Shown here one piece after another: positions 8,189 to 17,776 of a stretch of DNA of 49,152 bases. The first letter of the stretch is position 1, and each line of letters begins with the position of its first letter. This DNA comes from Candidatus Helarchaeota archaeon (GTDB lineage Archaea > Asgardarchaeota > Lokiarchaeia > Helarchaeales > HEL-GB-A): positions 1-49,152 of the forward strand of contig JABXJU010000003.1 of NCBI GenBank assembly GCA_013375405.1. Direction: 5' to 3'. A model generated the notes under the pieces. The model made no database searches. It had not been told where the DNA came from and saw only the letters and a program-made list of their open reading frames with translations. Both the position numbers and the translations under genes were made by a program.

Positions 8189-9340
8189 TTATTCTGGAGG
8201 CGTGTGGTTATTGGTCTGTAACCAAATATCTTTTTCAATCCGAGCGCTATACGTCTCTGGATCAATTTTTTTAATGACTTTTGCAGGAACCCCTCCAACA
8301 AGCGTATATGGTGGGACATCTTTATTAACGAGTGAGCCGGCGGCTACAACAGCACCTTCACCAATAGTTATACCTGGGGTAATGGTTACATTCGCGCCAA
8401 CTCGGGCAAATTTACAAACTCTAATGGGGCCGTATAAAAAAGCACGAACGTTACCGCGATCGATGAATGTATGAGTTATTAAATTACTAGAAACACCAAT
8501 TGCGGTATGATCTTCAAGGTAAATTAAGTTTGGAAGTAGTCCATCGACTCTAGTATATTGTGAAATCAAAACGTCTTGACCGATTTTTAATCCTACGAAT
8601 CGAAAGAGCATATTTTTAAATTTATGCCAGATATTGAAATGGGTTGCAATTTCAAAGATTAAATTTGTAAATGCACTCCGAATGAATCTAGAAATGGCAT
8701 CTGAATCACCCTCTTTTCTAAGAATTTCCTCAACTAGAAGATAAATGGCAGCACTCCAAACAGTATTTAAACGAGTTGCATCTGTATCAAAATGAATAGT
8801 TTTGGTTTTATTATCTATGTCAATATGATAGCGTATACGTGAATATTCATGCCGTTCTTTAACAATATCTAACCAAAAAGAAGCAACATCACTTAAGGTG
8901 TTTAGGAAAAAGATAAATACTAAGAGTAACGGGAAGGAAACGATGAGAAGAATTAATTTCCATTGAATTACCCACCCGGGATTAGCAAGCAATCCAAATA
9001 TGCCCCAAATAATAGTCAATTCTAATTGAACGAGAAAAACCATAGCACAAAAAATAGTGGTAATGGAACCCCCTACGCGGCGTTTTTTCGTTATATTATA
9101 GCCTATTATGTAGATAGCGGTGAAAAAAAACATGATAATAAGATTCCAGAAAAAGAAAGTCTCTATTTGGTCATAAAAAATAAATTGAAATACGTCACCA
9201 ATAACAACCATGAAATTATGGATACCTGTCCACCAACTCCCAAGATTTTCATGGAATTGGTTATCAATAATTAGAAGAAGAAGAAAAAGAACTGCAATGG
9301 TCAGCACAACATATATAGCAATTCGCTTTTTTTTTCCCAT
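8189..9340 (-). CDS. Membrane-anchored left-handed beta-helix (hexapeptide) acyltransferase
   Basis: A 383-residue protein. The N-terminal half has about four hydrophobic segments (roughly residues 6-26, 55-78, 90-115, 122-148). The C-terminal half carries hexapeptide-repeat sequence: [49 protein letters not shown], then the typical closing [16 protein letters not shown] of maltose/galactoside-O-acetyltransferase relatives. This predicts transfer of an acyl or acetyl group at the inner membrane face, perhaps to a lipid or glycan; the substrate is unknown. I chose ATG 9340 over TTG 9343 because it is the only ATG and an AAAGGG SD is 8 bases upstream. It is 86 bases downstream of the GH3-like gene on the same strand, so probably co-transcribed. 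Confidence 0.8.
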   Translation of the reverse strand: MGKKKRIAIYVVLTIAVLFLLLLIIDNQFHENLGSWWTGIHNFMVVIGDVFQFIFYDQIETFFFWNLIIMFFFTAIYIIGYNITKKRRVGGSITTIFCAMVFLVQLELTIIWGIFGLLANPGWVIQWKLILLIVSFPLLLVFIFFLNTLSDVASFWLDIVKERHEYSRIRYHIDIDNKTKTIHFDTDATRLNTVWSAAIYLLVEEILRKEGDSDAISRFIRSAFTNLIFEIATHFNIWHKFKNMLFRFVGLKIGQDVLISQYTRVDGLLPNLIYLEDHTAIGVSSNLITHTFIDRGNVRAFLYGPIRVCKFARVGANVTITPGITIGEGAVVAAGSLVNKDVPPYTLVGGVPAKVIKKIDPETYSARIEKDIWLQTNNHTPPE

Positions 9341-9426
9341 CAATTAACCCTTTCTTAATAGTGATATTTTTATTTTGATTAATTATTTAGTTTTATTTTA
9401 TATTTTTTTTCCTTATACAAACATCA

Positions 9427-10953
9427 TTACGTGGAGATTTTTTCGAGAACGTAAGGTTCAAAAAAGTCTAATAATTTCGTATCTTTGGAGAGGTGAATGG
9501 TTTTTATTTGCCCTGTAGGCAATCCTTCAAGAACTTTTTGATTTTCTAAAGAATGAAAAGTATTTGTTTTTAAAATCCATAATTCGGGTGGGGCAAGTGT
9601 GCCTTTATTAGAACCATTACGATTTTGATAATAAATATCATTCAATTTTTCGAGAGATTTATCAATTGAAAGTAAATATGGGATAAATAATGAAGATACG
9701 ATTTTAGAATCGAACTCAATCAAAAAAATATAATGGGGTTTTGGTTTATAGACCCCAATCACGCAAAAATCTATAATACGGCACCGGTTTTGGGAATTAG
9801 CAATCTTAATTGCTTCGAGTATTTGTGAAGGAGTCAATTTTTCATCAGCAAGGTCTATTATATTTTTCCGAAATGAAAATATAAAGGCGGGAGGATCTGT
9901 TGAAACAAATTTAATTACATCTCCGATATCGTACGCATATAAGCCATTGTGAGTAGTGATAATCAGTTGATAATCTTCTCCTTTTTTAACTTGCTCCAGC
10001 ACTAAACGCTCTGAAATATCCTTTAATGGAATAAATTCAAAAAAAACTGAATCATAAAGAGGAGTAAATTGTGGAAGTTTAGATAGTTGAACGGCTAACA
10101 TGCCTTCAGATGCAGCATACATTTCCCTATATGGAAGGGTTCGACCAATAATGTTATTAAATCTAGATTCATAGAATTTGGGAGGAACTCCCGAAAAAAT
10201 TGCAAGTTGGAGATTGGGAAATAATTGAGTTATGGTTTGAGCTTTGGAGTATTTTAAAATATATTCTAATAGATTGATAAGAACGGGGGTTACACCTACT
10301 AGCATCGATATATTTTTAGAAAAACACTCATTAGTGATGAGCCGAAATTTTTCTTCAACATTTTTAATATGCATCAAATGAAGCGGGGCATAGCACTTAA
10401 AATTAAGGAGATAACGCCAGAATTGTATTCCATATGGAAGCATTAAAAGCCCAGTTATATATCCGACAGGAATTCCGGAAATATAACGAAGAATAGGAGG
10501 AGCAGGTAAATATAACCATTTTCCACTAATAACTTTTGAATTTTCCCTAAGATTTTCAGAAATATAACAACAGACGGTTCTTAAAACACCTAAATTATAA
10601 TTTGTAATCGTATTATAGGTAATTGGAATAAGTTTTGGTTCTCCTGTTGTACCTGAAGTTTGGGCGAAGAATAGAAGATGGGTGTTAAATAGGGCATTAC
10701 GAGTTCCTGCTAAGAAAGTATCAATATATGGTTTGAAATAATTATACGAGTGTGGCTGACAATTAGCTTGAAACTGTCTAATGCTTCGTATTTCATTGAA
10801 GTTATGTTTCTTTCCAAAGACAGTAGTTTTATGATGTTTTAGAATATTTCGTAATAATTGATGTTGAGTTTTTACTGGATCTTTTAAAAGAAAATCATTT
10901 AAGATTTTAAAAAGACGAGCACCGCCGCCTCCTAGAAGTTCAAAAAATCTCAT
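9427..10953 (-). CDS. GH3 auxin-responsive-family acyl-adenylating enzyme
   Basis: A 508-residue member of the GH3 family (ANL adenylate-forming superfamily). Plant members adenylate acyl acids and conjugate them to amino acids; bacterial and archaeal members are uncharacterised. Evidence: the ATP-binding motif FAQTSGTTGEPKLIPIT near residues 92-108, YREMYAASEG (adenine/acyl region) near 275, and GLYAYDIGDVIKF near 338, all in GH3 order, and a C-terminal domain after FSFRKNIIDLADEKLT. The length matches the family (about 500-600). The N-terminus MRFFELLGGGGARLFK is amphipathic and may touch membrane. It is encoded upstream of the membrane acyltransferase in the same orientation, suggesting the two handle the same acyl group. 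Confidence 0.85.
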   Translation of the reverse strand: MRFFELLGGGGARLFKILNDFLLKDPVKTQHQLLRNILKHHKTTVFGKKHNFNEIRSIRQFQANCQPHSYNYFKPYIDTFLAGTRNALFNTHLLFFAQTSGTTGEPKLIPITYNTITNYNLGVLRTVCCYISENLRENSKVISGKWLYLPAPPILRYISGIPVGYITGLLMLPYGIQFWRYLLNFKCYAPLHLMHIKNVEEKFRLITNECFSKNISMLVGVTPVLINLLEYILKYSKAQTITQLFPNLQLAIFSGVPPKFYESRFNNIIGRTLPYREMYAASEGMLAVQLSKLPQFTPLYDSVFFEFIPLKDISERLVLEQVKKGEDYQLIITTHNGLYAYDIGDVIKFVSTDPPAFIFSFRKNIIDLADEKLTPSQILEAIKIANSQNRCRIIDFCVIGVYKPKPHYIFLIEFDSKIVSSLFIPYLLSIDKSLEKLNDIYYQNRNGSNKGTLAPPELWILKTNTFHSLENQKVLEGLPTGQIKTIHLSKDTKLLDFFEPYVLEKIST

Positions 10954-11063
10954 AAAATATCTTATCTCCGCAGCTAAAAATCTTTTTCAACATCACCACA
11001 AAGTAATTGTATTGTTTTTGTTTTTATATATTTTAGTCGAGTATTGGATAAGAAATTATTGAA

Positions 11064-11681
11064 ATGAGTAGTAAAATGGGAAAGGACTGGATCAAAAAGC
11101 ATAAGAAAGAAAAATTTTATAAACAAGCCCAAGAAGAAGGAATGAGATCTCGGGCAGCTTACAAATTAAGGCAAATACAAAAAAAGTTTCAGATTTTAAA
11201 CAATGCAAATCAAATTTTAGATTTATGTTGTGCCCCAGGAAGTTGGGTAGAAGAAATAAAACAACAATCCAATGAAATTTCTATTGTCGGGGTAGATATC
11301 GTAAAAATGAGTCCTATTGAAGGAGTTATTTTCGTTCAAGGGGATATCAGAGATGAATCTATAATAAATAAATTGGAAAAGAATCTTGTAAAGGATGTAG
11401 ATGTGATACTCGGTGATTGTGCTCCAAAATTCACAGGTAGTAAAGAAACCGATTATGCACGCCAAAATTTTTTGGTGGAACGTGTATTACTAATAACTTC
11501 TCATTTTCTTAAAAAAAGAGGCCACTTGGTATGTAAATTATTTGACGGAGATCATACTAAAAAACTTCGTGAGCAATTAAGCCAAAAATTTGAAAAAATT
11601 CATCTTTTTAAGCCAGAAGCCTCAAGAAAAACAAGTCCAGAGGTGTATATCGTAGGGAAATATTATAAAAAAGCAAGCTAG
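11064..11681 (+). CDS. rlmE: rRNA 2'-O-ribose methyltransferase, RlmE/FtsJ family
   Basis: A 205-residue SAM-dependent methyltransferase that methylates the 2'-hydroxyl of a large-subunit rRNA uridine in known RlmE proteins. The SAM-binding loop is LDLCCAPGSWVEEI (residues 52-65). The K-D-K-E catalytic tetrad can be placed at K34 (RAAYKL), D118 (LGDCAPKF), K158 (VCKLFDG) and E193 (SPEVYIVG). The length is normal for the family. It is read from ATG 11064; an in-frame ATG four codons later is the alternative. It converges with the TFE-beta-like gene, with 9 bases between stops. Confidence 0.92.
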   Translation: MSSKMGKDWIKKHKKEKFYKQAQEEGMRSRAAYKLRQIQKKFQILNNANQILDLCCAPGSWVEEIKQQSNEISIVGVDIVKMSPIEGVIFVQGDIRDESIINKLEKNLVKDVDVILGDCAPKFTGSKETDYARQNFLVERVLLITSHFLKKRGHLVCKLFDGDHTKKLREQLSQKFEKIHLFKPEASRKTSPEVYIVGKYYKKAS

Positions 11682-11690
11682 ATGTTGAAT

Positions 11691-12131
11691 TTAATTAGAG
11701 CTTTCATCTTTTTCTTCTGGAATTTCTTTCCCATTGTTCTCAACAGCTTGTTCAATGAGCCATGTATCAAGAATACTACATGCTGTTGGAGAGATAGTTT
11801 GTCCTAGACCACATTGAGGAAGACTTTTACAGATGAAACAAGGACAGCGATCAAGCGTACACCACAAAATCTCGGAGAGTTGAATTTTTTCATCGACATA
11901 TAAACGATATGTCCATCGCCCCTCGCACAACTCCCTTGCACGTCGTACTAGCCCTTTTTTCTCTAGCTTTGTGGCTATTCGGCTCCCCTCACGTGAATTG
12001 GTGTTTAAGCTTCGCCATAAATCGGATTGTAATAACCCTTGACTTCCTGCAGAACGAATTACTTCGTAAGCGTCTTTTTCAGTGACCCGTCGCATAGATT
12101 TCGCCGATTTGAAATCAATATCACACTGCAT
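11691..12131 (-). CDS. TFE-beta / RPC34 (hRPC39)-like winged-helix iron-sulfur transcription factor
   Basis: A 146-residue protein with an N-terminal winged helix (about residues 15-85: DAYEVIRSAGSQGLLQSDLWR ... GLVRRARE ... RWTYRLY). A C-terminal cysteine motif, CPCFICKSLPQCG then ISPTACSILDTWL, matches the 4Fe-4S cluster region of RNA polymerase III subunit RPC34/hRPC39 and archaeal TFE-beta, which end with ISPxxC...W. TFE-beta joins TFE-alpha to stabilise open promoter complexes. A Glu-rich tail follows. The neighbouring TFB gene on the same strand strengthens a transcription role. The main uncertainty is whether it acts as TFE-beta or as another RPC34 homologue. Confidence 0.8.
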   Translation of the reverse strand: MQCDIDFKSAKSMRRVTEKDAYEVIRSAGSQGLLQSDLWRSLNTNSREGSRIATKLEKKGLVRRARELCEGRWTYRLYVDEKIQLSEILWCTLDRCPCFICKSLPQCGLGQTISPTACSILDTWLIEQAVENNGKEIPEEKDESSN

Positions 12132-12288
12132 AAAATAGGATTCTAGGAAAAATGGTTTTGTTAAATGAAATTCAATTTTCCTCTAATATTCTATAAAATA
12201 ATTCCTTAATAAAAATTGTTAAAATAATTTTGATAAATTAAATAATTTAATGAATAACAGTGTAATAAATAAGAATAGGAAGATTTTG

Positions 12289-13242
12289 TTATATGACAAT
12301 GTCAATTTCAAGTTTTTCTACTAATTCTTTATAGCGATTTCGGACAGTTACTTCAGTAACTCTTGCGGCTTCAGCAATTTCTCGCTGTGTGCGTCGTTCG
12401 TTAAGAAGTAGGCTTGCGATATAAATGGAAGCTGCGGCAAGACCCATCGGACCTCGACCACTTGTCAAACCTGATTCAACAGCTCGGCGCAGTATTTCGA
12501 CAGACCTTTTTTGAACAAGCCCGGATAATTTTAAGTCGGAGATGAAACGGGAAATATAATCAATAGGATCAGTTGGTGGTATGGTAATATTTAGTTTTCG
12601 GGCGATATAACGGTAACTTCGTCCGATTTCTTTTTTATTTACCTTAGCGATTTCGGCAATTTCTTCTAAGGTTCGGGGGATGCGACATTGTCGGCATGCT
12701 GCATATAATGCAGCTGCACAAACACCTTCTATTGAGCGTCCCCGGATGAGACGGCGTTCCACAGCTCTCCGATAAAGCATTGCTGCGACTTCTCGAACGT
12801 TACGTGGTAGACTCAAATGTGATGCCATCCGATCTAATTCAGATAAGGCTACGGCTAAATTACGTTCTTTAGCATCCGAGACACGAATTCGCCGCTGCCA
12901 TTTCCGGAGGCGATAGATTTGAGCTCGTTTTTTTGGTGTAAGATTATTCCCAAAAATATCTTTATTCCGCCAATCTATCATTGTTGATAGACCTTTATCA
13001 TGAATCGTGTAAGTAGAAGGGGCTCCAACCCGTGCACGTTTATCCATTTGTTCCATATCGAAGGCGCGCCATTCTGGGCCATCATCTACTAATTTTTCAT
13101 GTAAAACTAATCCACAATTCATACAAATAATTTCTGCCCGCTCATAGTCTTTAATCAATTTCGTATTTCCGCATTCGATACAGGCTGAAATATCGAGCGA
13201 GGGCAATTCAACAACACTTTCACTTTTTCCCACTTTCACCAA
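12289..13242 (-). CDS. tfb: Transcription initiation factor IIB (TFB)
   Basis: A 317-residue archaeal TFIIB homologue that bridges TBP-DNA and RNA polymerase. It has a zinc ribbon with C21, C24, C40 and C43, a B-reader region ([10 protein letters not shown]), and two cyclin repeats (about residues 110-205 and 210-305; the second ends in [21 protein letters not shown]). The apparent start is TTG 13242; GTG codons follow immediately in frame, so the exact start is uncertain by a few residues. It lies 14 bases downstream of gar1, a conserved archaeal pairing. Confidence 0.97.
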   Translation of the reverse strand: MVKVGKSESVVELPSLDISACIECGNTKLIKDYERAEIICMNCGLVLHEKLVDDGPEWRAFDMEQMDKRARVGAPSTYTIHDKGLSTMIDWRNKDIFGNNLTPKKRAQIYRLRKWQRRIRVSDAKERNLAVALSELDRMASHLSLPRNVREVAAMLYRRAVERRLIRGRSIEGVCAAALYAACRQCRIPRTLEEIAEIAKVNKKEIGRSYRYIARKLNITIPPTDPIDYISRFISDLKLSGLVQKRSVEILRRAVESGLTSGRGPMGLAAASIYIASLLLNERRTQREIAEAARVTEVTVRNRYKELVEKLEIDIVI

Positions 13243-13256
13243 TTCTCTCCGTTAAA

Positions 13257-13529
13257 TTAATTTTTTCTCCTTTTTTGCGATTTTTTCTCCTCAAAACTAT
13301 AAATTATTTCACCTACTAATCGTTCCTCCCCCTTAATTTCGGGATTTAACTGTATAGAAATATATGGCTGATTTACTGGACCGAATATATCAAAAATACG
13401 TCCTAACTTAGTCAGATTCTTGGTTACAATTATTTGCCCTATCTTAAGGGCTCTAATTTGATTAGTCGAAACTCGAACAATGAGGTGCTTTTGATTTGAA
13501 ATATGTAATACTTTATTTAGCCTCCTCAT
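13257..13529 (-). CDS. gar1: H/ACA ribonucleoprotein subunit Gar1
   Basis: A 90-residue Gar1-type protein, a six-stranded barrel that binds Cbf5 in H/ACA pseudouridylation complexes. Evidence: strand-rich sequence with LIVRVSTNQIRALKIGQIIVTKN, KLGRIFDIFGPVNQPYISI and a basic C-terminal tail (KKSQKRRKN), plus its position just upstream of tfb, which is the usual archaeal arrangement. The start is ATG 13529. Confidence 0.88.
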   Translation of the reverse strand: MRRLNKVLHISNQKHLIVRVSTNQIRALKIGQIIVTKNLTKLGRIFDIFGPVNQPYISIQLNPEIKGEERLVGEIIYSFEEKKSQKRRKN

Positions 13530-13737
13530 GGTCTATCCCCTTAAAGGAGAATATACATTCTTCAATCGGAATCGGATATATTAACTTTTTTGCAAGCAAT
13601 GAGTCTAATTTTTAAAAGGGTTAAAATAATTGAAACTGAACTGGTATAACATCAAAATTTTAAAATTGTCGGACAACGAAAAATAATTTTGTCTGTGAGA
13701 AATATCATCTTTTTATGTGTTAAATAGGGTGCATTAA

Positions 13738-14496
13738 ATGCCCAAAGAAGTTGATCAAGGAGTTTCGAAACGGCAACCATTATTACTATTCATTAGTTAT
13801 GCATCTAAAGATTCAAATAAATTTAAAATTCCTCTAATTGCAGAGCGATTAACTGAGTTTCCTGAAATTAAAGATGTTTTATATTGGGAGGAAGATTTAC
13901 ATGATGATATTATTTCTTATATGAACGATAATCTGGGGAGATGTGATGTCTTTATTCTATTTTGTTCCCCAAATGCACTCAAGTCTGAACCTGTGAAAAT
14001 GGAATGGAGCGCAGCATTAAAAATAAAAAAGAAAATTATACCGGTTTTTTTAAAAGAAGAGGATATTCCACCCTTATTATCAACCAAATTGGGAATTCAG
14101 TTTAAACCTAGTGCCATTAATGAAACAATTGAAGAATTATATCAATTAATTTTGAAAAAAAGTGAAATCCCCCATGAACAGGAGAGAGTGGTAAGGGAGG
14201 TCTTGGATATTGAGTCAAACTTGGGAGAATATGCCCTTAAAATTGCAGAGGCTATCTTTAGTAATCGTTCAGACATAAAACTGGAGGGAAATACTTATCC
14301 AATTCGAAAATTCAAATCAAAACGACTCAAATATGTTGATTTATATGGGTACCGATTTATTGAGCAAAATCCGAATAAAACTTCACGTTGGGCTAAAATG
14401 GCACGCGAGGGGAAAAAAATTCTATGGGTATTCAGAGGACGTACCTATTACGCTCGAATAATAGATGGAGAATTTACACTATTAAAAAAGAAATAG
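13738..14496 (+). CDS. TIR-domain protein with basic C-terminal module
   Basis: A 252-residue soluble protein. Residues 14-140 form a TIR-like domain: LLLFISYASKD (strand A/box 1), FILFCSPNALKSEPVKMEWSAAL with E89 where TIR NADases carry their catalytic glutamate, and KKIIPVFLKEED. The last 60 residues (KRLKYVDLYGYRFIEQNP ... RGRTYYARIIDGEFTLLKK) are basic and strand-rich; the family is unknown. TIR proteins in prokaryotes often serve in anti-phage NAD depletion or signalling, but no sensor gene is adjacent. It stands alone with its own 200-base upstream region. Role inferred only from the domain. Confidence 0.8.
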   Translation: MPKEVDQGVSKRQPLLLFISYASKDSNKFKIPLIAERLTEFPEIKDVLYWEEDLHDDIISYMNDNLGRCDVFILFCSPNALKSEPVKMEWSAALKIKKKIIPVFLKEEDIPPLLSTKLGIQFKPSAINETIEELYQLILKKSEIPHEQERVVREVLDIESNLGEYALKIAEAIFSNRSDIKLEGNTYPIRKFKSKRLKYVDLYGYRFIEQNPNKTSRWAKMAREGKKILWVFRGRTYYARIIDGEFTLLKKK

Positions 14497-14742
14497 AATA
14501 TTTTTAGAAAGATTGCAGATAGAATATATTACAAAGAGATAATAAAGGATAGGTTAGAATTTTACTACTTTATAAAATATCATCGATGTTTTTGGAAAAC
14601 ACGTCTCGGATTAATGAATTTAAAATGAAAACCGGTTTATTTCATATCCATTTAAATAACTTTATAAATTAGAAGTTAGTAAATTATAATTACCTTACTT
14701 TTAATTATTATAAAACAAAAGAAATTAAAGAGGTTGTAATGT

Positions 14743-15240
14743 ATGAGTGACAGTGCAGGAGAACCTACTACAAAAAAATGGCCAGATTGTTGTGAAGAAT
14801 GCACGCATAAGTGGCAAAGCAAAGAACTTACACCTGATAGCAATGAACTTTTGAATCTTTTTCTAATAATCCTTGGAATCTTAACAGTACTATATGGAAT
14901 TAACTTCTACTTTCCAGGTTTGATTCCAGGACTAGAGGCAGTGGTGGGTAATCCAGAGGTTTTGTCATTTATAGGTGTGCTTGGTAATAGTATGTTGATT
15001 TTAGGCGTGTTTGCACTTTTTGCAGGGATTGGTTTGTTCAAAGAGCAGGAATGGGCATGGGGCATGGCGCTAGTGGTTCTTATCTTTATAATAGTGAATA
15101 CTATCACATCCATAATAACATGGTTTACTGGTGGTGTAGAATGGTGGGCAAGTTGGGGTGCCTGGCTTCAAGTAATTGCTTTGGTTTTCGCTGCTATTGG
15201 AATTCCCTGGCTTCTTGCCACGAAAGCACGCTATTACTAG
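14743..15240 (+). CDS. Small four-helix membrane protein
   Basis: A 165-residue protein of unknown function. An N-terminal cytoplasmic-looking stretch carries a CCEEC cluster (residues 16-20), followed by four hydrophobic helices at about residues 38-58, 73-98, 104-125 and 138-158. ATG 14743 is supported by AAAGAGG about 9 bases upstream. A TATA-like TTTATAAATT lies about 90 bases upstream. The CxxC-like cluster might bind metal or sit in a lipid-facing position; nothing further can be said. Confidence 0.7.
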   Translation: MSDSAGEPTTKKWPDCCEECTHKWQSKELTPDSNELLNLFLIILGILTVLYGINFYFPGLIPGLEAVVGNPEVLSFIGVLGNSMLILGVFALFAGIGLFKEQEWAWGMALVVLIFIIVNTITSIITWFTGGVEWWASWGAWLQVIALVFAAIGIPWLLATKARYY

Positions 15241-15361
15241 ATATACGCTAAAAAACTCAATCCTTTTTTTTTATTTCTTCGATTTCTTTCAGACTAGAGA
15301 AAATTTAAATGAAAGGATTCGAGTAGAGAAATATACAATGAAATCCTTTGAGAATTAAGTT

Positions 15362-15754
15362 GTGTTTAATTTGGGACGATGGCAAGGTCGATCGAGACGG
15401 TTAGCAACGGGCGCGCGAGTCCGGTTTTCCAGAAAAAAAAGACTCTATGAAATGGGACGCCCCCCTGCTGAAACAGTAGTAGGCCCACGAAAGATCAAAA
15501 TAGTGAGAGTCCAAGGTGGAAATAGCAAAATTAAGGCCTATATTGCCGATACCGTTAATGTTTCCGATCAATCCACTGGAAAAACGCAAAAGGTAACAAT
15601 TAAAGAAGTTCTTTCCAATCCTTCAAGTGTGGAATATACCAGACGAAAAATTATCACCAAGGGAGCCATTCTTTCCACAGAGTTAGGCAAGGTTCGAGTG
15701 ACGAGCCGTCCTGGCCAAGAGGGAATCGTTAATGGAATTTTAATTCGAGAATAA
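15362..15754 (+). CDS. rps8e: 30S ribosomal protein S8e
   Basis: A 130-residue archaeal/eukaryotic S8e. The signature GRWQGRSRRLATGARVRFSRKKRLYEMGRPPAETVVG at the N-terminus and the closing RVTSRPGQEGIVNGILI are diagnostic. The start is either GTG 15362 or, more in line with the usual M-x-x-WQGRS beginning, TTG 15371; no clear SD decides. It is single-copy and part of the small subunit. Confidence 0.95.
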   Translation: MFNLGRWQGRSRRLATGARVRFSRKKRLYEMGRPPAETVVGPRKIKIVRVQGGNSKIKAYIADTVNVSDQSTGKTQKVTIKEVLSNPSSVEYTRRKIITKGAILSTELGKVRVTSRPGQEGIVNGILIRE

Positions 15755-15810
15755 AGATTTTTTTATTAATTACTGAAATTTTTTTGTATGTTAATAAATA
15801 TTTATTTCTT

Positions 15811-16191
15811 TTATACCTCTATTTTTATATCTTTTATGCGTAATTCGCGCCCTCCTATGATTTCGGTCTCTTTGCTCTCGCATTTAGGACAGTCAAGGAC
15901 GAACTGAGCCGCGACAGTTGAATGAATTTCAGGCCCGGTATATTTTAACCCCCCTTTATAGCCACATTTGGTACATCCGATTTTACCCGGAATTTTTGAG
16001 ATATTAAGTTCAGCGCCTTCGGCAGGTGAATCCTTCGCCGCAATTTCAAACACAAACTTGAGCTGTTGCGGATTGATAAAAGTGAATTCACCCAGTTCAA
16101 GACGGACCTCAGAGATTTTCCTTGCATTGTTTTGCATTGCCGCCCGAGTCACTATACGTACAATGTTCTGAGCTGTGGCGAATTCATGCAT
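15811..16191 (-). CDS. hypA: Hydrogenase nickel-incorporation protein HypA
   Basis: A 126-residue nickel metallochaperone for [NiFe]-hydrogenase maturation. It starts with the obligatory nickel-binding Met-His-Glu and has a zinc site at C73, C76, C101 and C104 (CTKC ... CPKC). The length is normal. No hydrogenase or hypB gene is in the window, so its client lies elsewhere. F430 of Mcr is not known to need HypA. It diverges from proS. Confidence 0.93.
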   Translation of the reverse strand: MHEFATAQNIVRIVTRAAMQNNARKISEVRLELGEFTFINPQQLKFVFEIAAKDSPAEGAELNISKIPGKIGCTKCGYKGGLKYTGPEIHSTVAAQFVLDCPKCESKETEIIGGRELRIKDIKIEV

Positions 16192-16288
16192 AAATTATCA
16201 CGAAATTGAGTAATTTTTTTTAGGAGATGTTTTGATATTCAATTTATTCCAAAATGATTAATAAAAAATTTGCAGGATGGTCAAATAA

Positions 16289-17752
16289 TTGGCTAAGGAA
16301 GAGAATGAAGAAGAAGAAATGTCAATGGAGTTACCGAAAGAGTTAGGTGTATCAAAAGCTGCCAATTTTTCTGTATGGTATAATCGAATTATTCAACTCG
16401 CTGATCTTATTGAGAAACGGTATAATGTGGCAGGCATGTTTGTCTGGAAACCTTACGGATTCCGAATTATGAACCAAATTAAAAAATTGTGGGATAAATT
16501 ATTTGTTGAAAGCAGTATCCAAGAAACTTATTTTCCATTAATAGTCCCCCTAGAATATGCACAAATGAATAAAGCATGGTTTGATGGATTTGAGGATGAG
16601 GTTTTTTGGGTAAAGGGGCGGGGTGAAGGAGAACCCACTCATATCTTACGTCCAACAGGTGAGCCTGCGATGTACCCAATTTTTACAATGTGGATTCGGT
16701 CATATAAGGATTTACCGTTGCGAATTTATGAAACAGTCTCTTCTTTCCGTTACGAAACGAAGCATACTCGTCCGTTAATTCGTGACCGAGAAATTACTTT
16801 CTGGTATGAGATTCATACCGCACATACAACAAAAGAAGAGTCCGAGAAGGAACTGAAAGAACACATGCGGATAAATGATCTCATATGGGATGCTCTTGCA
16901 ATCCCGAATATTAAAGTTGAAAAGCCGCAATGGGAGGTCTTTCCGGGAGCTATCGGCGCGATCGAGTATTACAACATAATGCCGAATGGGCGTATGCTAG
17001 AGAATGGATCCTGCAACAACTTAGGGCAAGCTTACGCCAAAAAGTTTAATATCACCTATGTAGATGAAAATAATCAGGATCAGTATGTCTGGCAAACTTG
17101 TACAGGAAATGGCGCCCGATATTTAGTAGCAGCTCTTGCATTGCATGGCGATGATAAGGGATTAATCCTGCCACCACGGATTGCCCCAATCCAAGTCATC
17201 ATTATTCCAATATTCAAAGAAAATATTGAGGAAGTCCTCCCGACATGCAAAGAAATTGCAGAGAACCTTTCCAAGGAAAATATTCCCGTCAAAATCGATG
17301 ATGTAGATAAAACACCTGGTGAAAAATTTTATATTTGGGAAATCAAAGGAGTTCCGCTTCGGCTTGAAATTGGGCCGAAAGAAGTAAAAGAGCATTTTGT
17401 CACAGCCGTACGACGAGATCTCGGAAAAAGACAAAAAGTTGAAATGAAAGATCTGACGCTAAAAGTTGCGATGTTACTAGAACAAGTTCAAAATAATTTG
17501 TACCTTAAAGTTCAGAAGTTTTACGATGAAGTTGTGTTTGAAACTGATAAATATACCGAAATGAAGGCAAAAATTAATGAGGGAGGAGTAGCATTGGTAT
17601 ATTGGTGTCAAGGGGAAGATTGTGCTGATGAAATCCAAAGAATTGAAGGAGTCGAGATCGTGGGAATTACCCTGGACGATGAGACAACTGGCGACTGCAT
17701 AATCTGCGGAAAATCCTCTGGTAAGAAGACATATGTAGCAAGGACTTATTAA
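16289..17752 (+). CDS. proS: Prolyl-tRNA synthetase (archaeal/eukaryotic type)
   Basis: A class II aminoacyl-tRNA synthetase of 487 residues. Motifs: HILRPTGEPAMYP, motif 2 SSFRYETKHTRPLIRDRE, a motif 3 region QTCTGNGARYLVAALALHGDDKGLILPPRIAP, an anticodon-binding domain after IIIPIF, and a C-terminal zinc-type domain (CQGEDC ... CIICG) ending in the conserved Tyr. The start is TTG 16289. Motif 3 departs from the usual Ser-Trp-Gly pattern (Cys-Thr-Gly-Asn-Gly), a mild oddity. An acidic N-terminal extension (EENEEEEMS) precedes the conserved core. Confidence 0.95.
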   Translation: MAKEENEEEEMSMELPKELGVSKAANFSVWYNRIIQLADLIEKRYNVAGMFVWKPYGFRIMNQIKKLWDKLFVESSIQETYFPLIVPLEYAQMNKAWFDGFEDEVFWVKGRGEGEPTHILRPTGEPAMYPIFTMWIRSYKDLPLRIYETVSSFRYETKHTRPLIRDREITFWYEIHTAHTTKEESEKELKEHMRINDLIWDALAIPNIKVEKPQWEVFPGAIGAIEYYNIMPNGRMLENGSCNNLGQAYAKKFNITYVDENNQDQYVWQTCTGNGARYLVAALALHGDDKGLILPPRIAPIQVIIIPIFKENIEEVLPTCKEIAENLSKENIPVKIDDVDKTPGEKFYIWEIKGVPLRLEIGPKEVKEHFVTAVRRDLGKRQKVEMKDLTLKVAMLLEQVQNNLYLKVQKFYDEVVFETDKYTEMKAKINEGGVALVYWCQGEDCADEIQRIEGVEIVGITLDDETTGDCIICGKSSGKKTYVARTY

Positions 17753-17776
17753 AAATAAAAGAGATAGGGTAAAAAA

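Noticed and set aside
8122..8319. 65-codon minus-strand frame at the 3' end of the acyltransferase gene
   Set aside because: Overlaps a well-supported hexapeptide-repeat reading frame and has low-complexity basic sequence.
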